In this document: piece by piece, positions 24,873-32,476 of the stretch
Position numbering within the stretch: the first letter of the stretch is position 1
Layout: each line of letters starts with the position of its first letter
Assembly: GCA_944358355.1 (NCBI GenBank)
Contig: CALVQY010000013.1
Coordinates: 1 to 37,484 of the forward strand
DNA from: an uncultured Bacilli bacterium
GTDB lineage: Bacteria; Bacillota_I; Bacilli_A; RF39; UBA660
DNA: 37,484 nt
Reading direction: 5' to 3'
Made by a program: the position numbers and the translations under genes
The notes under the pieces: generated by a model
What the model was told of the DNA's origin: nothing
Seen by the model: the letters and a program-made list of their open reading frames with translations, nothing else
Database searches by the model: none

Positions 24873-25751
24873 ATGTTTAAAGCAAGTGATGTAAAAGAAT
24901 TAAGAGATAAAACTGGAGCAGGAATGCTTGATTGTAAGAAAGCCTTAGAAGCATGCAATGGTAATATGGATGAAGCAGTTGATTGGTTAAGAGAAAAAGG
25001 AATTAGTAAAGCTGCTAAGAAAGAGTCTCGTATTGCTGCTGAAGGTTTATGTAAAATAGAAGTTAAAGATAATAGAGCTGTTATTTTAGAAGTTAATTCT
25101 GAAACAGACTTTGTTGCTAAGAATAAAGAATTTACTGACTTTGTAGATTATTTAGCAGATACTATTATTAATAACAATTTAAAAACAAAAGAAGATATTT
25201 TAGCATTTGATGATAATGGCGAGACTGTAGAATCTAAGTTAGTTAGTTTAACTGCTAAAATAGGTGAGAAAATATCTTTTAGAAGATGTGAATTAGTAGA
25301 GAAAACTGGTAGCCAAGTATTTGGTAGTTACTTACATATGGGAGGAAAGATTGGAGCATTAGTAGTATTAGAAAATACTACAGAAGAAATAGCAAAAGAC
25401 GTTGCAATGCATGTAGCAGCAATGGCTCCTGTTTGTGTAAAAAGAGATGAAGTTCCTAGTGATATGTTAGAACATGAATCTAAAGTAATTAAAGAGCAAG
25501 TTATGAATGAAGGTAAACCTGCTGATATCGCTGAAAAAATGGTTACTGGTAGATTAAATAAATTCTATAAAGAAATTTGTTTAGAAGAACAAGCATTTAT
25601 TAAAGATTCTAATGTTACAGTAGGTAACTATGTAAAAGATAATGGTGGCTCTATTGTATCAATGATTCGTTACGCTGTTGGTGAAGGTATCGAAAAGAAA
25701 GAAGAAAACTTTGCTGATGAAGTAATGAGTCAAATAAATGCTACTAAATAA
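24873..25751 (+). CDS. tsf: Elongation factor Ts
   Basis: EF-Ts is the nucleotide exchange factor for EF-Tu. It has the UBA-like N-domain (V-K-E-L-R-D-K-T-G-A-G-M-L-D-C-K-K-A-L) and the exchange motif S-E-T-D-F-V-A-K-N (about 76-84). The core repeats follow with H-V-A-A-M-A-P. The 292 aa is normal. AAAGGATG precedes the start. A clear terminator lies about 90 bases downstream. Confidence 0.97.
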   Translation: MFKASDVKELRDKTGAGMLDCKKALEACNGNMDEAVDWLREKGISKAAKKESRIAAEGLCKIEVKDNRAVILEVNSETDFVAKNKEFTDFVDYLADTIINNNLKTKEDILAFDDNGETVESKLVSLTAKIGEKISFRRCELVEKTGSQVFGSYLHMGGKIGALVVLENTTEEIAKDVAMHVAAMAPVCVKRDEVPSDMLEHESKVIKEQVMNEGKPADIAEKMVTGRLNKFYKEICLEEQAFIKDSNVTVGNYVKDNGGSIVSMIRYAVGEGIEKKEENFADEVMSQINATK

Positions 25752-25836
25752 TTATAAAAGATACTAATATTCATTTGGATAGTACATAGGGACTGTATTT
25801 GAATGAAAAATTTGTGTTTTATAATTGTTCTTTTAT

Positions 25837-25865
25837 AAATACTAGAAAACTCTAGTATTTTTTTT
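25837..25865 (+). terminator. Rho-independent terminator after tsf
   Basis: AAATACTAGA (25837-25846) and TCTAGTATTT (25851-25860) form a 10-bp stem with an AAAC loop, continued by T8. It ends the rpsB-tsf transcript. TATAAT at 25876-25881 just behind it may serve typA. Confidence 0.9.
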
Positions 25866-25909
25866 AAAATTGTGATATAATTTAGAACGTATTTTGGAGT
25901 GTGATAAGT

Positions 25910-27724
25910 ATGAAAAAAAGAAATGTAGCAATTATTGCCCATGTCGATCATGGTAAAACAACATTAGTAGATGGTATTTTAAAAACATCTGGTATGTTTC
26001 GTGATAATGAAGATGTAAGTAATGTATCAATGGATTCTAATGCCTTAGAGAAAGAACGTGGTATTACTATTCTTGCTAAAACAACTGCACTAGACTATAA
26101 TGGCTATCGTATTAATATTCTTGATACTCCTGGTCATGCTGACTTTGGAGGAGAAGTTGAACGTATTATGAATATGGTAGATGGTGTTATTCTTGTTGTT
26201 GACGCTTATGAAGGGGCTATGCCTCAGACTAGATTCGTTTTAAAGAAAGCTTTTGAAGCTAAAGTTAAACCTATCGTTGTTATTAATAAAGTAGATAAAC
26301 CTAGCGCAAGATGTAGTGCTGTTGTTGATGAAGTACTTGATTTATTCATAGAACTTGGTGCAGATGAAAATCAACTTGATTTCCCTGTAGTTTATGCTAG
26401 TGCATTGAATGAAACTTGTAGTTTATCAGATGATATTACTACACAAGAAAAAGGTTTTGAACCATTACTTGATTTAATAATAGAGAAAATACCTGCTCCA
26501 ACTGGGGATAATTCTAAACCATTACAATTTCAACCTGCCTTACTTGATTATAATGAATTTGTAGGACGTATTGGTATTGGTCGTGTTCATAATGGTATTA
26601 TTAAAACAGGAGAAATGGTAAGTTGCCTTAGATTAGATGGAACAACTAAAAACTTTAGAATTCAAAAACTATTTGGATACTATGGCTATCACCGTATTGA
26701 AATAGAACAAGCTGAAGCAGGGGATATTGTCGCTATAGCAGGTCTTTCTGATATCTCAGTAGGTGAGACTATCTGTAATATGGGAGATAATCTTCCTCTT
26801 CCTATTCTTCATATTGATGAACCAACCTTACAAATGACATTTGGTACTAATTCAAGTCCTTTTGTTGGACGCGATGGTAAGATTTTAACTGCTAGAAAAA
26901 TAGAAGAAAGATTAATTCGTGAAACCCAAAAAGACGTATCTTTAAGAGTTGAACCAGCAGGAAGTGATAGTTTTCTTGTCTCAGGTCGTGGTGAACTTCA
27001 TCTTGGTATATTAATAGAAAATATGCGTCGTGAAGGGTTTGAACTTGAAGTATCTAAACCTAAAGTAATTATTAAGGAAATAGATGGAGTTAAATGTGAA
27101 CCTTGGGAAGAGTTACAAATTGAAGTTCCTGAAGACGTTGTTGGTAGTGTTATTGAACATTTAGGAACTCGTGGTGGAGTAATGGAAAATATGACTAACT
27201 TTGAAAATCAAGTTCGTCTTAACTATTCAATACCTTCACGTGGACTTATTGGCTTTTCAACAGACTTCATGACAATGACTAAAGGTTATGGTATTATGAA
27301 TCATACTTTTAGTGAATATAAGCCATATGAAAACGTTGATATTGGTGAACGTAAACTTGGTGTTTTAGTATCAGTTGAAAATGGTAATTCTACTGCCTAT
27401 GCAATAGGTAACCTTGAAGATAGAGGTACAATGTTTATTGAACCAGGTACAGAAGTATACGAAGGTATGATAATAGGAGAATGCAATCGTGATAATGACC
27501 TTGCCGTTAATGTTGTTAAAGGTAAACAACTAACTAATATGCGTGCTGCTGGAAGTGATCACACAGTTGTCTTAAAAAGACCTCGTCCTATTACCTTAGA
27601 ATATGCACTTGACTATATTAATTCAGATGAATTAGTTGAAGTTACACCTAACTTTATTAGACTTAGAAAACGTATTTTAAATACAGAAGAAAGAAAAAAA
27701 GCAGATGCTAAAAAAAATAAATAA
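25910..27724 (+). CDS. typA: Ribosome-associated GTPase TypA/BipA
   Basis: TypA is a translational GTPase of the EF-G/LepA group, used in 50S assembly and stress or cold adaptation. G motifs are H-V-D-H-G-K-T-T, R-G-I-T-I switch, D-T-P-G-H-A-D-F and N-K-V-D. The C-terminal TypA-specific domain contains G-I-M-N-H-T-F-S and the end region L-V-E-V-T-P-N-F-I-R-L-R-K-R. ATG 25910 is chosen because it has GGAGTG at good spacing; the in-frame GTG 25901 lies within that site. The 604 aa is normal. Confidence 0.96.
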   Translation: MKKRNVAIIAHVDHGKTTLVDGILKTSGMFRDNEDVSNVSMDSNALEKERGITILAKTTALDYNGYRINILDTPGHADFGGEVERIMNMVDGVILVVDAYEGAMPQTRFVLKKAFEAKVKPIVVINKVDKPSARCSAVVDEVLDLFIELGADENQLDFPVVYASALNETCSLSDDITTQEKGFEPLLDLIIEKIPAPTGDNSKPLQFQPALLDYNEFVGRIGIGRVHNGIIKTGEMVSCLRLDGTTKNFRIQKLFGYYGYHRIEIEQAEAGDIVAIAGLSDISVGETICNMGDNLPLPILHIDEPTLQMTFGTNSSPFVGRDGKILTARKIEERLIRETQKDVSLRVEPAGSDSFLVSGRGELHLGILIENMRREGFELEVSKPKVIIKEIDGVKCEPWEELQIEVPEDVVGSVIEHLGTRGGVMENMTNFENQVRLNYSIPSRGLIGFSTDFMTMTKGYGIMNHTFSEYKPYENVDIGERKLGVLVSVENGNSTAYAIGNLEDRGTMFIEPGTEVYEGMIIGECNRDNDLAVNVVKGKQLTNMRAAGSDHTVVLKRPRPITLEYALDYINSDELVEVTPNFIRLRKRILNTEERKKADAKKNK

Positions 27725-27730
27725 AAATAA

Positions 27731-27767
27731 AAAAGACTTTGGTATTGTTATTTTGCCAAGGTCTTTT
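27731..27767. terminator. Bidirectional terminator between converging genes
   Basis: AAAAGACTTTGG (27731-27742) pairs with CCAAGGTCTTTT (27756-27767), one G-T pair. Runs of A on the left and T on the right serve typA (+) and the thioredoxin-like gene (-), whose stop codon lies in the right arm. Confidence 0.85.
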
Positions 27768-28170
27768 AATTATCTACTTTATCTAAAAAATCTTCAATTT
27801 TTTCATTATCCACCGCTCCATAAATTCTATTGCTAGTTTCTTTACCGTTTTCAAAATATAGAACAGTAGGAGTACCACTTACACTAGTTGTTAAATCATT
27901 AAATTTTTCCATATCCTCATCATTTAAATTATATAAATTAAGTGAATAAGCAGTAACATTGTTATTCTTTAACACTGTCCTAAATCTAGGAGAAAACTCC
28001 TCACAATGCTGACAACCTGTTTGTACAATCTCTAATATAAAACTATCTTTATTATCAATCAGTGTTTCCAAATCACTATATTCAATTTCTTTTATAACTT
28101 CACTATCATTACAACCTGTCAAACAAAAACAAGCCATTATTAAAAATAAAAAACTAATTATCTTTTTCAA
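27766..28170 (-). CDS. Thioredoxin-like lipoprotein
   Basis: This 134-aa membrane-anchored redox protein starts at TTG 28170 with a good GGAAGGTGAT site. A signal peptide with lipobox L17-T-G-C20 predicts lipidation at Cys20. The thioredoxin domain has the active site C53-Q-H-C56 and the cis-proline in G-T-P101-T-V-L-Y-F. It likely acts outside the membrane in thiol oxidation or reduction. The partner may be the neighbouring plus-strand operon, which encodes a secreted protein with about 33 cysteines. That link is inference from position only. Confidence 0.88.
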   Translation of the reverse strand: MKKIISFLFLIMACFCLTGCNDSEVIKEIEYSDLETLIDNKDSFILEIVQTGCQHCEEFSPRFRTVLKNNNVTAYSLNLYNLNDEDMEKFNDLTTSVSGTPTVLYFENGKETSNRIYGAVDNEKIEDFLDKVDN

Positions 28171-28190
28171 AAAACATCACCTTCCTTAGT

Positions 28191-28219
28191 ATTATAACAA
28201 TTAATAAAACTATTTACAA
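28191..28219 (-). promoter_or_regulatory. Promoter of the thioredoxin-like gene
   Basis: On the minus strand TTGTAA (28219-28214), a 17-base spacer and a perfect TATAAT (28196-28191) stand 20 bases before the TTG start. Confidence 0.7.
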
Positions 28220-28225
28220 TAATGC

Positions 28226-28254
28226 TTTTCAAAATTAAAAAATTAAGATATACT
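28226..28254 (+). promoter_or_regulatory. Promoter of the surface-appendage operon
   Basis: TTTTCA (28226-28231), 17-base spacer and TATACT (28249-28254), 25 bases before the first ATG. It lies back to back with the thioredoxin-like promoter. Confidence 0.5.
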
Positions 28255-28279
28255 TAATATAAAATAAGGAGATGTTATT

Positions 28280-29821
28280 ATGATATTAAGAAAACCATAT
28301 GCCCTTTTAATTAGATATTTTCAAAGAATCCATTTAATTTTAATTCTACTATGTGCATATGTCTTTTATAAAATATCAACTCTTAAAAGTTTTGTAGGAA
28401 ATTTTATAAATACAGAAAGTTATAATGCCTATTATGAGTCTATAAGTAGCTATATTAATTTTGGCCTAATAATATCAATACTTTTAATCCTCGTAATAAC
28501 GATAACACTTATAGTTCTCTTAATTTATAAGAAGAAACCTTGGAAAATATATATCCTTCCTGTCATTGAATATATATTTATGTTAGGAGTCCTAATATAT
28601 GTTTATAGTTTCTTCAGTGGCTATAATGAAATGTCTGAACTGACAACTATCATGGCCGGTCGTGACTTATTAAATATCTTAACAATTCCCCAATATATTA
28701 TCTTTATTATATTTGGTATTAGGTTCCTTGGAATAGATTTAAAGAAATTTGGCTTTAAAGAAGACGAGGAATATCTTGATATTAAAGAAGAAGATAGAGA
28801 AGAATTCGAAGTAAATATAGAATTTGATAAAGATAAAATAACAAGAAATATAAAGCGCTTTTTCCGTAATGTTAAATATGTATATTTTGAACATCGTCTT
28901 ATTTGTAATGCTATTATCATAATACTAGTAGTATCTTTATCAGGATATACCTATTACTACTTTGGAATTCTTCATAAAACTTATAGAGAAGGTAATACCT
29001 TTAGTGCTAACTATTATGACATAACTATTAATGATAGTTATTTAACAGATAAAGATAGTACAGGTACTGTCATTAATGAAAATGCTAGCTATAATTTCTT
29101 AATACTAAATATAACTGTAAAGAACAAAGCCTCAAGACGTGGTATAAATATAGATAGATTTAGAATAATGAATAAAAGTAATGAGTTTAGATATACAACT
29201 AAAGATTATGATTACTTTAAAAACTTAGGTAAGCCTCTTGATAATACTAAAGAACTTGCTACTAATGATGAAAGAACCTTTATTCTTGTCTATCATGTAG
29301 ATAAGGATATAGAGCCTAATAAATTTGTTTTGTATTATCAAGATGTAAGTAATGGAAGTCTCCTAAAAAAAGTTAAACTTAATGCTCATGACCTTAGAAA
29401 TTTAGAAACTGTTAGGGAAGTCAATATAAATGAGACTATGACTTTTGAAGATAAAACTAATATAACTATAACTTCTGCTAATCTAACTAATCAAACAGTC
29501 TATGGTACTTATAGTTGTAGTGGTAATAGTTGTGGTCCTAATGATAATACTTTAACTATAAATAAAGGTAAAATACTAGAATTAGCTTTTTCAAGTAATA
29601 CATATAATGGAGAAAGTTTTGTTGACTTTTCAAATATACATGCTAAAATAGAATATGAGAATACAAAAGGGAATTTAAATAGTATAATAACAACCTCTCT
29701 TGTTAATGATTATTATGGGAATTATGCTTATTTTAAAATTCCTGAAGATGTGAATGAGAATGGTAAAATTAATTTAGTATTTACAATGCTAGATAAAAAA
29801 TATATTTACCATCTAAAATGA
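28280..29821 (+). CDS. Unknown multi-pass membrane protein with DUF4352-like end
   Basis: This 513-aa protein has about five hydrophobic segments at roughly residues 15-35, 60-85, 92-113, 133-152 and 210-232, separated by an acidic cytosolic stretch (about 155-205). The last 280 residues are outside and beta-rich. N-Y-Y-D-I-T-I-N-D-S-Y-L-T and Y-N-F-L-I-L-N-I-T-V-K-N-K-A recall DUF4352/telomeric-repeat-like Ig folds, followed by a C-S-G-N-S-C pair and another beta region. It is the first gene of the operon, 12 bases before the next. Its function is unknown. A role as an assembly platform or anchor for the appendage is possible. Confidence 0.7.
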   Translation: MILRKPYALLIRYFQRIHLILILLCAYVFYKISTLKSFVGNFINTESYNAYYESISSYINFGLIISILLILVITITLIVLLIYKKKPWKIYILPVIEYIFMLGVLIYVYSFFSGYNEMSELTTIMAGRDLLNILTIPQYIIFIIFGIRFLGIDLKKFGFKEDEEYLDIKEEDREEFEVNIEFDKDKITRNIKRFFRNVKYVYFEHRLICNAIIIILVVSLSGYTYYYFGILHKTYREGNTFSANYYDITINDSYLTDKDSTGTVINENASYNFLILNITVKNKASRRGINIDRFRIMNKSNEFRYTTKDYDYFKNLGKPLDNTKELATNDERTFILVYHVDKDIEPNKFVLYYQDVSNGSLLKKVKLNAHDLRNLETVREVNINETMTFEDKTNITITSANLTNQTVYGTYSCSGNSCGPNDNTLTINKGKILELAFSSNTYNGESFVDFSNIHAKIEYENTKGNLNSIITTSLVNDYYGNYAYFKIPEDVNENGKINLVFTMLDKKYIYHLK

Positions 29822-29833
29822 GGAGAAATTGTT

Positions 29834-31654
29834 ATGACAAAGAAAAAAATTATTAGAATAGTTGTAATTGCATTAATTATAGTTGCTATCTTGCTATTAG
29901 TTTGGTTTTTATTTATTTATCCAAGGGTAGTATTTAGAGAAAATGAATCTAAATTAGCAGCAGCAGGAGAAAGATACTATCAGATTAATAGGTCATATCT
30001 TCCGAGTGAAAAAGGAAGAGTCGTTTCCGTTTCTTTAAATACTTTAGTTAAACAAGAGTATTTAGATGGATTATATACAGCTTATGGTAAACTTTGCGAT
30101 TTGAATGAATCTAATGTAAAAGTTGTAAATGATGGGGAAGATAATAAATATTATACATATCTAAAATGTGGTAATATGGAATCTGATGTTGATCATGAAG
30201 GACCTGTTATTACTTTAAAAGGAGAAACTAAAGAAACAGTCAGTAGAGGTTCAACATATGAAGATCCAGGTATTGAAAGCGTTGTTGATGATACAGATGG
30301 AAAAATTGATATATCTAAAGTTAGTGTAAAAGGAGAAGTTGATACTGCAAATGTTGGTAATTATGAGATAACATATACAGTTAATGATAGTTTAAATAAT
30401 AAAACAACTGTTACAAGAACAGTTGTTGTTGAAGAAAGACTTTCTAGTATTGTAAAAGAAGCTACGAAAGATACAAATAACTATTATAAAGGTTTTAGAG
30501 ATGATAACTATATAATGTTTAATAATATGTTATTTAGAATAGTAAAAATTAATGACAATGACACTATTATGGCTGTTAGTGAAGAGTCTCTTGCCAGTGT
30601 AGATTATACAAATGATGGCAGATTTGCTAATAGTTCCCTAGATAAATGGCTTAATGATTATTTCTATAATCTATTAGAAGATAAATATAAAGATTTAATT
30701 GTATCTACTAAATGGTGTGATGATGTTGTTAATAAAGATGATTATATGACAACAGAATGTACTAGAACTTCTGCTAAAAGAAACATTGGTATAATGTCAA
30801 TCCAAGACTATAACAATACTTTACAAGATGGTAATAGTTTCTATGATTCAAGAGCACTTTCTTGGTTTTCCAATATTGGTGAAGATAATAATCCATGGAC
30901 ATTTACTAGTATGTATGATTATCCATTGAAAACAGAACCTATGAATCAAGAATATTTATTTAATGTTAGACCTACAATAACTCTTAAGAAAAACACTAAA
31001 GTTCTATCAGGAGATGGTAGTAGTGGCAATCCTTATATTTTAGTAGAGAACAATACAGCTCGAAAAAATAGTGATTTAAATAAACGTCAAATAGGCGAAT
31101 ATATAACATATAAAGGCTATACTTATCGCATTTCTAATTTAAATAGTAACGGTACTACAGAAGTAATTATGACTGGAGTAATAAAAAATGGTGACAATGA
31201 GCTAAATATTGGTTATAATAATGGTAGTGGTAAGAAAGTTTATAATTCTAAACAAGAAGGAAATATTGGTTATCAAGTTATCAATGATTTAACAAAATAT
31301 ATTTCAACTGACTTATTTGAAAAAACAAAAGTGGAAGTACCAATATATAGTGGAAGAGTTACTTACCAAGGTAAAAAGAATATTAAGGAGTACAACGATA
31401 TTATTAGCATACCATCTACATTTGATATCTTTAGTGCTAAAGGATTAAATAGTGGTAATGGTGGTTATTGGCTTATTGATTCATCAAATGAAGAAAACAT
31501 TAAAACTATGGTATATCCTATAGGTACAGTAAGTTATACACCTATTACTGATGATACTACAGCAGGTGTAAAAGTAAAAGCAACATTTAAAAAAGATGTT
31601 ATAATTACAGATGGTAGTGGTACACTTTCAGATCCTTATGAGGTAAGAGATTAA
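29834..31654 (+). CDS. Membrane-anchored Ig-like (DUF5011) surface protein
   Basis: This 606-aa protein has a Lys-rich N-terminus and one membrane helix (about 7-28). The next 95 residues (F-R-E-N-E-S-K-L-A-A-A-G...) have the layout of a pilin-like head with two Cys. Residues about 125-203 are a DUF5011-type Ig domain (G-P-V-I-T-L-K-G, G-S-T-Y-E-D-P-G-I, G-N-Y-E-I-T-Y-T-V). Two similar modules follow, each with an N/K-x-x-Y-R-I-x-N/K-x-N-D/S opening and a G-x-G-T/S-x-x-x-P-Y close (near 375-385 and at the C-terminus), like DUF6273 domains. There is no LPXTG. It is probably a minor subunit or adhesin of the appendage. Confidence 0.75.
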   Translation: MTKKKIIRIVVIALIIVAILLLVWFLFIYPRVVFRENESKLAAAGERYYQINRSYLPSEKGRVVSVSLNTLVKQEYLDGLYTAYGKLCDLNESNVKVVNDGEDNKYYTYLKCGNMESDVDHEGPVITLKGETKETVSRGSTYEDPGIESVVDDTDGKIDISKVSVKGEVDTANVGNYEITYTVNDSLNNKTTVTRTVVVEERLSSIVKEATKDTNNYYKGFRDDNYIMFNNMLFRIVKINDNDTIMAVSEESLASVDYTNDGRFANSSLDKWLNDYFYNLLEDKYKDLIVSTKWCDDVVNKDDYMTTECTRTSAKRNIGIMSIQDYNNTLQDGNSFYDSRALSWFSNIGEDNNPWTFTSMYDYPLKTEPMNQEYLFNVRPTITLKKNTKVLSGDGSSGNPYILVENNTARKNSDLNKRQIGEYITYKGYTYRISNLNSNGTTEVIMTGVIKNGDNELNIGYNNGSGKKVYNSKQEGNIGYQVINDLTKYISTDLFEKTKVEVPIYSGRVTYQGKKNIKEYNDIISIPSTFDIFSAKGLNSGNGGYWLIDSSNEENIKTMVYPIGTVSYTPITDDTTAGVKVKATFKKDVIITDGSGTLSDPYEVRD

Positions 31655-31669
31655 AAGGAGTAGTGTTTT

Positions 31670-32476
31670 ATGAAGAAAAAGGTTCGCCCAAAAAAGGTTA
31701 AAACGGTTATAGTATTAAATCTTGTTATTATCATATTCATAGTAGCTATAGTTTTCTTCTTCCTGAGTGAAGAAAAAGTAATGAGTGATTTCAAAATATT
31801 AGATGAGAGTGAAAAAATCAATGATGCTAAAAAATATGGTGATGATATTGTAGGGTGGCTAAGAGTTGAAGGAACTAACATAGATTTACCGTTAGTAGGA
31901 GCAGGCAATGATGATGTAGATGTTTCTAAAGCTGATTATGACTTTGCTTGGACTAATGCTTTCCCTGATGAAAATAGCAATAGACCAGCCTTTATATCAC
32001 ATAACATTAGAAATGTCTCTAGTAATCCAATAATTGATGATGATACTATGACTAGATTTGAACAACTCATGTCATTTATCTACTTAGATTTTACAAAAGA
32101 TAATCAATTTATAGAATATACAAATAGTGAAGGAGAAACATCTATATATAGAATTTACGGAGTAGCTTTACTGGAAGATGACCAAAATTCTTCATACAGT
32201 GATACTTATACAGAAGCTGAACAGAAAAGATATCTGAAAAAGGTAAAGAGAGAAAGTATGTATGATATAGATGTAGATGTTGATAGTGATGATCTTCTCT
32301 TAACACTATTTACTTGTACAAGATTTTATGGAGCTAGCACAAATTACTCTTTTAGAGTAGATGCTAGAAAATTAAGAGATGATGAAGAAAAAGTGTATGC
32401 TAAAGTAGAGCCTAATGAAAATTATGATAAAATAAAGGAGAGAATGGAAGAAGGTGTAAATAATGAAGAAATCTAA
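31670..32476 (+). CDS. Class B-like sortase
   Basis: This 268-aa membrane transpeptidase has an N-terminal anchor (about 12-33) after a basic start. The sortase domain starts D-I-V-G-W-L-R-V-E-G-T-N-I-D-L-P-L-V. The catalytic residues are all present: H111 in I-S-H-N, C216 in L-F-T-C-T-R-F and R229 in F-R-V-D-A-R. The order and loops suit class B. The C-terminal charged tail overlaps the next gene by 14 bases. A sortase inside a Tad-type locus points to covalent attachment of the large secreted protein or of a pilin, but no clear sorting signal was found in the window. Confidence 0.92.
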   Translation: MKKKVRPKKVKTVIVLNLVIIIFIVAIVFFFLSEEKVMSDFKILDESEKINDAKKYGDDIVGWLRVEGTNIDLPLVGAGNDDVDVSKADYDFAWTNAFPDENSNRPAFISHNIRNVSSNPIIDDDTMTRFEQLMSFIYLDFTKDNQFIEYTNSEGETSIYRIYGVALLEDDQNSSYSDTYTEAEQKRYLKKVKRESMYDIDVDVDSDDLLLTLFTCTRFYGASTNYSFRVDARKLRDDEEKVYAKVEPNENYDKIKERMEEGVNNEEI